64,000 bases of DNA from positions 27,192-91,191 of the forward strand of contig JAYRMR010000018.1 in NCBI GenBank assembly GCA_041912595.1, read 5' to 3'. The translations under genes were made by a program, and so were the position numbers. This document shows positions 56,360 to 64,000 of this stretch, one piece after another. A model generated the notes under the pieces. It had not been told where the DNA came from and searched no databases. It saw nothing but the letters and a program-made list of their open reading frames with translations. Every line of letters begins with the position of its first letter. The stretch's first letter is position 1. Source of the stretch: Roseateles_B sp041912595 (GTDB taxonomy: Bacteria > Pseudomonadota > Gammaproteobacteria > Burkholderiales > Burkholderiaceae_C).

Positions 56360-59300
56360 ATGAACATCTCGGCCTGGTGCATCCGCAACCCCATTCCGGC
56401 GGTGCTGCTCTTCATCATGCTCAGCCTGGGCGGCCTCGCCGGCTTCCGGGCGATGAAGATCCAGAACTTCCCCGACATCGACCTGCCCACCATCACCGTG
56501 ACGGCCTCGCTGCCCGGCGCCGCCCCGGGCCAGCTGGAGTCGCAGGTGGCGCGCAAGCTGGAGAACCAGATCGCGACGCTGCAGGGCGTCAAGCACATCT
56601 ACACCAGCCTCAATGACGGCGTGGCCACGGTCACGGCGGAGTTCCGCCTGGAGAAGCGCACGCAGGAGGCGCTGGACGACGTGCGCGAGGCCGTCTCGCG
56701 CGTGCGCTCGGACCTGCCGGCGGACATGCGCGATCCCATCATCTCCAAGCTGGACCTGAGCGGCTCGCCCATCCTCACCTACACCGTGGCCTCGGACCGC
56801 AAGGACGAGGAGGCGCTGTCCTGGTTCGTGGACCACGAGGTCGCCAAGCGCATGCTGGCCGTGCGCGGCGTGGGCGCGGTGGCGCGCGTGGGGGGCGTGA
56901 CGCGCGAGGTGCGCGTGGCGCTGGACCCGCTGCGGCTGATGGCCCTGAACACGAGCGCGGCGGATGTCTCCCGCCAACTGCGCCAGATCCAGCAGGAGGC
57001 CGCCGGCGGCCGCATGGACCTGGGCGGGGCGGAGCAGTCGGTGCGCACGCTGGCCACGGTGCAGAGCGCCGAGGAGCTGGCGGCGATGGAGATCAGCCTG
57101 CCGGACGGCCGCCGCCTGCGCCTGGACCAGGTGGCGACGGTCAGCGACACCGTGTCCGAGCCGCGCTCCGCCGCCTTCCTCGACGGCAAGCCCGTCGTGG
57201 GCTTCGAGATCACCCGCACCAAGGGCGCGGGCGAGGTCGAGGTGGCCCAGGGCGTGCGGGCCGCGGTCGAGGAGCTCCGCGCGGCGCACCCCGAGGTCCG
57301 CTTCGACGAGTCCTTCAACTTCGTCGATCCGGTCGAGGAGAACTACAGCGGCTCCATGTACCTGCTGTGGGAGGGCGCGCTGCTGGCCGTGATCGTGGTG
57401 TGGTTCTTCCTGCGCGACTGGCGCGCCACGCTCGTGGCGGCCACGGCGCTGCCGCTGTCGGTGCTGCCGACCTTCGGCCTGATGTACCTGATGGGCTTCA
57501 CGCTCAATGTGGTGACGCTGCTGTCGCTGTCCCTCGTGGTGGGCGTGCTGGTGGACGATGCGATCGTCGAGATCGAGAACATCATGCGCCACCTCGCCCA
57601 GGGCAAGACGCCCTTCGATGCGGCCATGGAGGCGGCGGACGAGATCGGCCTGGCCGTGATCGCCACCACCTTCACGCTGATCGCGGTGTTCCTGCCGACG
57701 GCCTTCATGAGCGGCGTGCCGGGCAAGTTCTTCGTGCAGTTCGGCTGGACGGCGGCCATCGCGGTGTTCTTCTCGCTGGTGGTGGCGCGCATGCTCACGC
57801 CCATGATGGCGGCCTATGTGCTGCGCCCGCCGAAGCAGGACCACACCGATCCGGCCTGGCTGAAGCGCTACCTCGGCTGGGCCCGCTGGGCGCTGAAGCA
57901 CCGCATCGCCACGCTCGCGCTCACGGCCGTCTTCACGGTCGGCTCGATGGGCCTGGCCGGGCTGCTGCCCACCGGCTTCCTGCCGCCGGACGACCTCTCG
58001 CAGACGCAGGTCACGCTGACGCTGCCGCCGGGCAGCACGCTCAAGGAGACGCTGGCGCTGACGAAGCAGGCCGAGGCGCTTGTGAAGGCGCATCCGCAGG
58101 TGAAGCTGATCTACACGGCCGTGGGCGGCGGCAGCGCCGGCTCCGATCCCTTCATGGGCAGCGGCGCCGCGAGCGTCACCAAGGCCACGCTGACGCTGAA
58201 TCTCACGCCGCGCAAGGACCGGCCGGGCATCAGCAAGCAGCGCATCGAGTCCGAGCTGCGCGATCGCCTCGCGCAGGTGCCCGGCGCCCGCGTCAAGGTG
58301 GGCTTCGGCGGCTCGGCGGAGAAGTACATCCTCGTGCTGGCCGGCGAGGACGGCGAGGCGCTCGCGGCCCATGCCGCCAAGGTGGAACGCGAGCTGCGCA
58401 GCCTGCCGGGCATCGGCGCGGTCACGTCCAGCGCCAGCCTCGTGCGTCCGGAGCTGCAGCTGCGGCCGGACTTCGCCCGCGCGGCGGACCTGGGCGTGAG
58501 CGCCGCCGCCATCGCGGACACCCTGCGCGTCGCGACGATCGGCGACTACGAGCAGTCGCTCGCCAAGCTGAACCTCGCGCAGCGTCAGGTGCCCATCGTC
58601 GTGCGACTGCCCGATGCCGCGCGCACGGACCTCGACCTGCTCGCGCGCCTGCCGGTACCGGGCGCGAAGGGCCCCGTGCCGCTGGGTCAGGTCGCCGAGC
58701 TGAGCTACGCGAGCGGCCCCTCGCAGATCGACCGCTACGACCGCCAGCGCAACGTCAACTTCGAGATCGAGCTCAACGGCCAGCCGCTGGGCGACGTCGA
58801 GCGCCAGGCGCAGGCGCTGCCGAGCCTCAAGCAGCTGCCGCCCGGCATCACGCAGGCCGCGATCGGCGATGCCGAGGCCATGGGCGAGCTCTTCGCGAGC
58901 TTCGGCCTCGCCATGCTGACCGGCGTGCTGTGCATCTACGTCGTGCTCGTGCTGCTGTTCAAGGACTTCGTGCAGCCGGTGACGATCCTGGCCGCGCTGG
59001 TGCTGTCGGTGCCGGGCGCCTTCCTCGCGCTCTTCGTCACGCACACGGCGCTGTCGATGCCCTCGATGATCGGGCTGATCATGCTCATGGGCATCGCCAC
59101 CAAGAACTCGATCCTGCTGGTGGACTACGTGGTCCTGGCGCGGCGTGACCACGGCCTGAGCCGCTACGAGGCCATCCTCGACGCCTGCCGCAAGCGCGCG
59201 CGCCCGATCGTGATGACGACCATCGCCATGGGCGCCGGCATGATGCCCATCGCGCTGGGCCTGGGCGTGGACCCGAGCTTCCGCTCGCCCATGGCCATCG

Positions 59301-59449
59301 TGGTGATCGGCGGCCTGATCACGTCCACCTTCCTGAGCCTGCTGGTGATCCCCATCGTCTTCAGCTACGTGGATGACCTGATCGGCCTGATCAGCCCGGC
59401 CCGCCGGCGCGAACGCCGCGCGGCCCGTCTGCAGGAGGTGCAAGCATGA
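56360..59449 (+). CDS. RND-family efflux pump inner-membrane transporter
   Basis: A 1029-residue proton-driven tripartite pump subunit of the AcrB class. It starts MNISAWCIRNPIPAVLLFIM (first helix). The proton-relay aspartates are in LVVGVLVDDAIVEIENIM near residue 400, and two large periplasmic loops are present with the expected sizes. The second half repeats the fold (PSMIGLIMLMGIATKNSILL near residue 910). No frameshift is seen. Substrate specificity cannot be assigned. Its stop overlaps the start of the hydrolase gene (ATGA). Confidence 0.95.
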   Translation: MNISAWCIRNPIPAVLLFIMLSLGGLAGFRAMKIQNFPDIDLPTITVTASLPGAAPGQLESQVARKLENQIATLQGVKHIYTSLNDGVATVTAEFRLEKRTQEALDDVREAVSRVRSDLPADMRDPIISKLDLSGSPILTYTVASDRKDEEALSWFVDHEVAKRMLAVRGVGAVARVGGVTREVRVALDPLRLMALNTSAADVSRQLRQIQQEAAGGRMDLGGAEQSVRTLATVQSAEELAAMEISLPDGRRLRLDQVATVSDTVSEPRSAAFLDGKPVVGFEITRTKGAGEVEVAQGVRAAVEELRAAHPEVRFDESFNFVDPVEENYSGSMYLLWEGALLAVIVVWFFLRDWRATLVAATALPLSVLPTFGLMYLMGFTLNVVTLLSLSLVVGVLVDDAIVEIENIMRHLAQGKTPFDAAMEAADEIGLAVIATTFTLIAVFLPTAFMSGVPGKFFVQFGWTAAIAVFFSLVVARMLTPMMAAYVLRPPKQDHTDPAWLKRYLGWARWALKHRIATLALTAVFTVGSMGLAGLLPTGFLPPDDLSQTQVTLTLPPGSTLKETLALTKQAEALVKAHPQVKLIYTAVGGGSAGSDPFMGSGAASVTKATLTLNLTPRKDRPGISKQRIESELRDRLAQVPGARVKVGFGGSAEKYILVLAGEDGEALAAHAAKVERELRSLPGIGAVTSSASLVRPELQLRPDFARAADLGVSAAAIADTLRVATIGDYEQSLAKLNLAQRQVPIVVRLPDAARTDLDLLARLPVPGAKGPVPLGQVAELSYASGPSQIDRYDRQRNVNFEIELNGQPLGDVERQAQALPSLKQLPPGITQAAIGDAEAMGELFASFGLAMLTGVLCIYVVLVLLFKDFVQPVTILAALVLSVPGAFLALFVTHTALSMPSMIGLIMLMGIATKNSILLVDYVVLARRDHGLSRYEAILDACRKRARPIVMTTIAMGAGMMPIALGLGVDPSFRSPMAIVVIGGLITSTFLSLLVIPIVFSYVDDLIGLISPARRRERRAARLQEVQA

Positions 59450-60546
59450 GGCCCTGTGAGCGACTGAGCCCCGTACACCGCTGGCTGCGCGGCGCAGGGA
59501 TGGCGCTGTCCGCCCTGCTGGTGGCGGGCGGCGTGCTGGGCTGGCAGTCGCAGGCGCGCTCGGCGCAGGCGGCTGAATCGGCGTTGGCCGCCTCGTCGGC
59601 ATCGTCAGCGGCGTCATCAGCGGTGTCGTCAGCGGCCTCGGCAGCGACGGCCGCCACGCCCGCCTCGGCGCCCGCGGCCGAGGTCGTCGATCTGGACTGG
59701 CAGGACGACAGCCGCCAGCGCCCCGTGCCGGTGCGCCTGTACTGGCCGGCGCAGGCGCAGGCCGGGCAGGCGGTGCCGCTGGTGCTGTTCTCGCATGGCA
59801 TCGGCGGGTCGCGCCGCGGCTACAGCTACCTGGGCGCCTACTGGGCGTCGCAGGGCGTGGCGGCGCTGCATGTGCAGCATGTCGGCTCCGACCGCGGCCT
59901 GTGGTCCGGCAATCTGCTGCAGCTGGTGGGCCGCCTGCAGGGGGCCGCGAAGGAGGACGAGGCGCTGAACCGCGTGCAGGACGTGCGCTTCGCCCTCGAC
60001 CAGTTGCTGGCCAGCCGCTACGGGCCGCAGATCCGCCGCGACGCCATCCTGGCGGCCGGCCATTCCTACGGGGCCAACACGACGCTGCTGCTGGCCGGCG
60101 CGCGGGTCGAGCGCGAGGGCCGGGTGCTGGCGCTCGCCGAGCCGCGTCTGCGGGCGGCCATCGTCATCTCGGCGCCGCCCTTCTATGGCGAGGCCGAGCC
60201 GCAGCGCATCCTGGCCGGCGTGCGCGTGCCCACGCTGCACATCACCGCGACCGACGACGTGATCCGCATTCCCGGCTACTACTCGCCGGCCAGCGACCGC
60301 CTCCAGGTCTTCGAGGCGACGGGCGGCCCGGCCAAGGCGCTGGCCGTGTTCCAGGGCGGCTCCCACAGCATCTTCACGGACCGCAGCGGCACCGGCGGCG
60401 TCGCGCTGAACCCGCAGGTGAAGGCCGCGACCCGCGAGCTGACGATGGCCTTCGTGCGCGAGGTGCTGGACGGCGACCGCCGCGAGCTGGAGGCCTGGCC
60501 CCAGCGGCATGCGGCCCTGCTGAACCGCTTCCAGCCCGCGCCGTGA
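59446..60546 (+). CDS. Exported alpha/beta-hydrolase coupled to the efflux operon
   Basis: A 366-residue protein with a signal peptide or anchor (hydrophobic residues 17-33) and a Ser/Ala linker at about 43-75. The alpha/beta-hydrolase domain has LVLFSHGIGGSRRGY near residue 112, the nucleophile elbow GHSYGA near 205, aspartate in LHITATDDVIRIPG near 268, and histidine in GGSHSIFTDR near 307, resembling dienelactone-hydrolase or chlorophyllase-like families. Translation is coupled to the pump gene by ATGA, suggesting that it processes the pump's substrate; this is inference. Confidence 0.85.
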   Translation: MRPCERLSPVHRWLRGAGMALSALLVAGGVLGWQSQARSAQAAESALAASSASSAASSAVSSAASAATAATPASAPAAEVVDLDWQDDSRQRPVPVRLYWPAQAQAGQAVPLVLFSHGIGGSRRGYSYLGAYWASQGVAALHVQHVGSDRGLWSGNLLQLVGRLQGAAKEDEALNRVQDVRFALDQLLASRYGPQIRRDAILAAGHSYGANTTLLLAGARVEREGRVLALAEPRLRAAIVISAPPFYGEAEPQRILAGVRVPTLHITATDDVIRIPGYYSPASDRLQVFEATGGPAKALAVFQGGSHSIFTDRSGTGGVALNPQVKAATRELTMAFVREVLDGDRRELEAWPQRHAALLNRFQPAP

Positions 60547-60576
60547 TCCGGCGGCTCAGCCGGCCCGGGCTGTCGA

Positions 60577-62034
60577 TCAGGCCTCGGGCAGGGCGCGCGA
60601 CTTGACCACGGCGTAGCGCGCCAGCGTCGTGGCGCGGGCCTCGTCGTGGCGCACGATGGGATGCGGGTAGTCGCGCCCCAGCACCACGCCCGCTGCCTGC
60701 AAGGCCAGCGGCGGCGCCTCCCAGGGCGCGTGGCGCAGCGGGGGCGGCAGCGCGGCCAGCTCGGGCACGTAGCGCTCGATGAAGCGGGCCTCGGGGTCGA
60801 ACTTCTCGCTCTGGCTGACCGGGTTGAAGATGCGGAAGTAGGGCTGGGCATCGCAGCCGCTGGAGGCCGCCCATTGCCAGCCGCCGTTGTTGGCCGCGAG
60901 GTCGAAGTCCAGCAGCAGCTGCGCGAACCAGGCCTCGCCGCGGCGCCAGTCGAGGCCCAGGTCCTTCACGAGGAAGCTCGCCGTGACCATGCGCAGGCGG
61001 TTGTGCATGTAGCCGGTCTGGGCGAGCTGGCGCATCGCGGCATCGACGAGCGGGTAGCCCGTCCGGCCCTCGCACCAGGCGGCGAAATGGGCGTCGGCCT
61101 CGGGGCCCGTCGCCCATTCGATGCGGTCGTACTCGGGGCGGAAGGCCTGCGTCACCACCTGCGGGTGGTGGTGCATCACCTGGTGGTAGAAGTCCCGCCA
61201 GATCAGCTCCGAGAGCCACACCGCCGCGCCGGCATCGCCCGTCTGCGCGCGGCCCCAGGCCTCGCGGGCCAGGCGGCGGATGGAGACGGTGCCGAAGCGC
61301 AGGTGCACGCTCAGGTAGCTCGGGCCCTTGATGGCGGGGAAATCGCGCTGCCGGTCGTAGCGGTCCATGCGGCCCAGGAAGTCCTGGAAGAGGGCCTCGG
61401 CCCGCGCCGCACCGCCGCTCAGCAGCGGGGGCAGCGTCAGCGGCTCGAAGCCGATGTCGGCCAGGCCGGGCACGCCGCGCGCCGGGCAGGGCGCCAGCGC
61501 CGCGGCATGGCGCGCGATGGGATAGCTGGACAGGAAGAAGGGCGTGAGCTGCTTCAGCCAGGCGTTCTTGTAGGGCGTGAACACGCCGTAGGGCTTGCCC
61601 TGGCCGGTGAGCACCTCGCTGCGCTCGAAGATCACGTGGTCCTTGAAGCTCAGGAAGGCGCACCGCTGCCGGGCGAGGGCCTGGCTGACCTGCGCGTCGC
61701 GGGCGAGGGCGGCGGGCTCGTCGTCGTGGTTGCAATAGACGGCGTCCACGCCCAGCTCGGCCGCGAGGCGGGGGATCTCGTCCCGGGCGATGCCGTGGCG
61801 CACCTGCAGCCCGGCGCCCGGCTGCAGCGCGGCCAGGGCCTCGTCCAGCGATTCGAGCGACTGCAGGATGAAGGCCACCCGCCGGTCGGCCCGGGGGAGG
61901 GCGTCCAGGATCTCGGTGTCCAGCACGAAGGCGCAGTGCACCTGCCGGCTGTGCTTCAGGGCGTGATGAAGGGCGGCGTGGTCCTCGGCGCGCAGGTCGC
62001 GACGGAACCAGACCAGGGATTTCTCATGGCGCAT
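60577..62034 (-). CDS. phrB: Deoxyribodipyrimidine photolyase (class I CPD photolyase)
   Basis: Flavoenzyme that uses light to split cyclobutane pyrimidine dimers. It is 485 residues. The N-terminal antenna domain begins KSLVWFRRDLRAEDHAALHH. The FAD domain includes ISVHLRFGTVSIR-like YLSVHLRFGTVSIRRLA near residue 235, WREFYHQ-type LIWRDFYHQVMHHHP near 280, and the conserved MHNRLRMVTASFLVKDLGLDW and DFDLAANNGGWQWAASSGCD segments near 345-395. It is divergent from yqgE with 58 bases between the starts. Confidence 0.95.
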   Translation of the reverse strand: MRHEKSLVWFRRDLRAEDHAALHHALKHSRQVHCAFVLDTEILDALPRADRRVAFILQSLESLDEALAALQPGAGLQVRHGIARDEIPRLAAELGVDAVYCNHDDEPAALARDAQVSQALARQRCAFLSFKDHVIFERSEVLTGQGKPYGVFTPYKNAWLKQLTPFFLSSYPIARHAAALAPCPARGVPGLADIGFEPLTLPPLLSGGAARAEALFQDFLGRMDRYDRQRDFPAIKGPSYLSVHLRFGTVSIRRLAREAWGRAQTGDAGAAVWLSELIWRDFYHQVMHHHPQVVTQAFRPEYDRIEWATGPEADAHFAAWCEGRTGYPLVDAAMRQLAQTGYMHNRLRMVTASFLVKDLGLDWRRGEAWFAQLLLDFDLAANNGGWQWAASSGCDAQPYFRIFNPVSQSEKFDPEARFIERYVPELAALPPPLRHAPWEAPPLALQAAGVVLGRDYPHPIVRHDEARATTLARYAVVKSRALPEA

Positions 62035-62080
62035 GGGCCCGCAGTGTCCGCGAAGCCGGGCCGGCCGAACAGCCAGCCCC

Positions 62081-62086
62081 TAAAAT
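62081..62086 (+). promoter_or_regulatory. -10-like hexamer before yqgE
   Basis: TAAAAT, six bases (GCCCCC), then the yqgE ATG at 62093, with no Shine-Dalgarno. Confidence 0.45.
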
Positions 62087-62092
62087 GCCCCC

Positions 62093-62671
62093 ATGTCCAA
62101 GGACCGCATCGACCTGACCAACCAGTTCCTCATCGCCATGCCCGGCATGGCCGACGACGCCTTCGCCGGCTCGGTGGTCTACATGTGCGAGCACAACGAG
62201 AAGGGCGCCCTGGGCCTCGTGATCAACAAGCCCATCTCCCTGACGGTGGGCAACCTCTTCGAGAAGGTCGAGCTGAACCTCCCCGACGAGAGCCTGGCGG
62301 CCCGCCCCGTCTTCTATGGCGGCCCGGTCCAGACGGAGCGCGGCTTCGTGCTGCACGAGCGCCTGGACGAGCAGGGCGGCCACTACAACGCCACGCTGGC
62401 CATCCCCGGCGGCCTGGAGATGACGACCAGCCGCGACGTCCTCGAGGCCCTCAGCCACGGCGCCGGCCCGCGCAAGCTCCTCGTGACCCTGGGCTACAGC
62501 GGCTGGGCCGCCGGCCAGCTCGAGGAGGAGATCGGCCGCAACGGCTGGCTCACCGTCGACGCCGCGCCCGAGATCATCTTCGAGACCCCCGTGGAGCAGC
62601 GCTACGAGCGCGCCCTCGCGCTCCTGGGCATCGACCCGCGCATGCTGAGCACGGAGGCGGGGCACGCATGA
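62093..62671 (+). CDS. yqgE: YqgE/AlgH family protein (UPF0301)
   Basis: A 192-residue protein of the YqgE/AlgH family of unknown biochemical function. Typical segments are LTNQFLIAMPGMADDAFAGS near residue 5, VYMCEHNEKGALGLVINKP near 26, RPVFYGGPVQTERGFVLHE near 65 and GYSGWAAGQLEEEI near 133. It heads the yqgE-ruvX-pyrR-pyrB cluster common in beta- and gammaproteobacteria. Its TGA overlaps an ATG that now opens a repeat-derived frame instead of ruvX. Confidence 0.94.
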   Translation: MSKDRIDLTNQFLIAMPGMADDAFAGSVVYMCEHNEKGALGLVINKPISLTVGNLFEKVELNLPDESLAARPVFYGGPVQTERGFVLHERLDEQGGHYNATLAIPGGLEMTTSRDVLEALSHGAGPRKLLVTLGYSGWAAGQLEEEIGRNGWLTVDAAPEIIFETPVEQRYERALALLGIDPRMLSTEAGHA

Positions 62672-62895
62672 GCGCCGCACGGCCGCCCGAAGGCGCTCAT
62701 TCCCGCTCGGCGGGACAGCACGCAGTGCGAAGGGTGCGCCAAGTCTTCGCCGCACGGCCGCCCGAAGGCGCTCATTCCCGCTTGGCGGGACAGCACGCAG
62801 TGCGAAGGGTGCGCCAAGTCTTCGCCGCACGGCCGCCCGAAGGCGCTCATTCCCGCTTGGCGGGACAGCACGCAGTGCGAAGGGTGCACGCATGA
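62668..62895 (+). CDS. Repeat-encoded 75-residue frame bridging yqgE and ruvX
   Basis: Open from ATG 62668, which overlaps the yqgE stop as ATGA, to TGA 62893-62895, which overlaps the ruvX ATG as ATGA. It encodes three copies of a 25-residue unit beginning AARPPEGAHSR. It has no resemblance to a known protein, and its content is dictated by the DNA repeat. If translated, it would relay ribosomes from yqgE to ruvX. Whether the peptide itself matters is unknown. Confidence 0.3.
   Translation: MSAARPPEGAHSRSAGQHAVRRVRQVFAARPPEGAHSRLAGQHAVRRVRQVFAARPPEGAHSRLAGQHAVRRVHA
62674..62888 (+). repeat. Tandem array with 75-base period between yqgE and ruvX
   Basis: Units start at 62674, 62749 and 62824 with GCCGCACGGCCGCCCGAAGG; the last ends near 62888. 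One base differs in the first copy (CTCGG versus CTTGG). Each unit contains the hairpins CCCGC-TTG-GCGGG and GCAC-GCA-GTGC. The array is bracketed by the direct repeat GCACGCATGAGCGCCG (62662-62677 and 62886-62901). Confidence 0.95.
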
Positions 62896-63340
62896 GCGCC
62901 GACCGGTCTCTCCCGCCGTCCACCGCTTCTGCGCCCAGCGCTTCCCATTCCGATCTCCCGCCGCCGGCCTCGCTGCTGGCCTTCGACTTCGGCACCCGCC
63001 GCATCGGCGTCGCCAAGGGGCACGTGATGCTGAAGCAGGCCGAGCCCCTGCGCGCGATCACGGTCAGCGGCGACGCCCGCTTCGACGCCATCGCGCGGCT
63101 CATCAAGGACTGGCAGCCGGACGCCTTCGTGATCGGCGTGCCCCGCCACCCCGACGGCGCCGAGCACGAGATGACCGCCGCCGCGCGCAAGTTCGGCCGC
63201 CAGCTCAAGAGCCGCTTCCGCCTGCGCGTCTACGAGGTGGACGAGCGCTACACCAGCGTCGAGGCCGAGAGCCTCGGCGCCCGCGACGTCGACTCCACGT
63301 CGGCCGCCCTGATTCTTGAACAGTACTTCCGAGAGCATTC

Positions 63341-63344
<4 letters not shown>
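62892..63344 (+). CDS. ruvX: Putative pre-16S rRNA nuclease / Holliday-junction resolvase-like protein
   Basis: A 150-residue YqgF/RuvX family protein with an RNase H fold. After a variable Ser/Pro-rich start of about 25 residues come LLAFDFGTRRIGVAKGHVM near residue 30 (first catalytic aspartate), FVIGVPRHPDGAEHEMTAAARKF near 77, YEVDERYTSVEAES near 115 (catalytic Glu) and DVDSTSAALILEQYF near 132 (last Asp). E. coli YqgF matures the 5' end of 16S rRNA. Start 62892 overlaps the upstream repeat-encoded frame, and its stop overlaps pyrR. Confidence 0.94.
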
Positions 63345-63850
<506 letters not shown>

Positions 63851-63855
63851 GCCCC

Positions 63856-64000
63856 ATGCTGTCCAAGCGCAACCCCCAGCTGAACACGCACGGCGAGCTG
63901 GTGCACCTGCTCTCCATCGAGGGCCTGCCCCAGGCCGTCATCCACCAGATCCTGGACACCGCCGGCACCTTCCTGTCGGTCAATGACCGCGAGGTCAAGA
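63856..64000 (+). CDS. pyrB: Aspartate carbamoyltransferase catalytic subunit (5' end only)
   Basis: First 48 codons of PyrB, which makes carbamoyl-aspartate in pyrimidine synthesis. The start MLSKRNPQLNTHGELVHLLS and the following GLPQAVIHQILDTA match the N-terminal helices of betaproteobacterial PyrB. AAAGGAG lies about ten bases upstream, at the end of pyrR. The remainder is outside the window. Confidence 0.9.
   Translation, partial: MLSKRNPQLNTHGELVHLLSIEGLPQAVIHQILDTAGTFLSVNDREVK

Noticed and set aside
56156..59617. A 1153-residue antisense frame across the RND pump gene
   Set aside because: Composition is Arg/His/Ala/Gln-rich without structure; the pump on the other strand is intact.
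62674..62888. CRISPR array
   Set aside because: Only three near-identical 75-base units with no unique spacers between them; it is a plain tandem repeat.

Overview
The window is a contiguous piece of a GC-rich betaproteobacterial chromosome. It most likely comes from Burkholderiales of the Rubrivivax/Roseateles/Leptothrix type. The evidence is the very high G+C, housekeeping neighbourhoods typical of that order (aroQ-accB-accC, thiD-hemL divergent from rubredoxin-pilG, yqgE-ruvX-pyrR-pyrB, mfd-serB), and many start codons preceded by a -10-like hexamer instead of a Shine-Dalgarno sequence. No rRNA, tRNA, CRISPR array, prophage or insertion sequence was found. It reads as core chromosome decorated with small dispersed and tandem repeats.

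Layout. 1-11001 is a long minus-strand block: accC (cut by the window edge), accB, aroQ, a TlpA-like thioredoxin, a conserved unknown, mtgA, aroE, a TonB-like protein, an RNB-family ribonuclease, cytochrome b561, a DUF523/TudS-like protein, a FabG-like reductase and a YqiA-like esterase. 11227-18493 carries a large secreted metalloprotease and the NAD genes nadB (+) and nadA (-), with a ComFB-like protein and an exported unknown between them. 18494-26523 carries an AraC regulator divergent from an MFS transporter, a TPP enzyme, an S4 RNA-binding protein, RraA, a GGDEF-EAL protein and a flavin reductase. 26760-40327 carries an anchored unknown, serB, mfd, a 55-residue basic protein, an FAD oxidoreductase, a polysaccharide deacetylase, mpl, a HAD phosphatase, hemL and a thiD-like kinase. 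40545-52778 holds rubredoxin followed by the Pil-Chp chemosensory operon (pilG, pilH, pilI, pilJ and a 2339-residue ChpA/PilL) and a diguanylate cyclase. 52950-60546 is a TetR-controlled RND efflux operon with a periplasmic hydrolase. 60577-64000 holds a photolyase, yqgE, ruvX, pyrR and the start of pyrB.

Functional themes. There are building blocks of central metabolism (fatty acid, shikimate, NAD, haem, thiamine, pyrimidine, serine), cell-wall growth and recycling (mtgA, mpl), and surface motility signalling (Pil-Chp). Two cyclic-di-GMP enzymes, and a ComFB-like protein of a family reported to sense that nucleotide, may connect to the pilus system. One intact efflux operon has a clear operator palindrome.

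The most unusual content is in repeats. A 233-bp array of an 81-bp hairpin-rich unit is inserted in frame in mpl, just before the metal-binding EADEYD motif. A separate 75-bp-period array has split the yqgE/ruvX ATGA junction, flanked by a 16-bp direct duplication, and it rebuilds start/stop coupling at both ends. A third, dispersed family with three successive hairpins abuts the stop codons of accB, the metalloprotease gene and the araC-type gene. Also notable is a recurring -10-like hexamer almost always exactly six bases before ATG, which suggests many leaderless transcripts.
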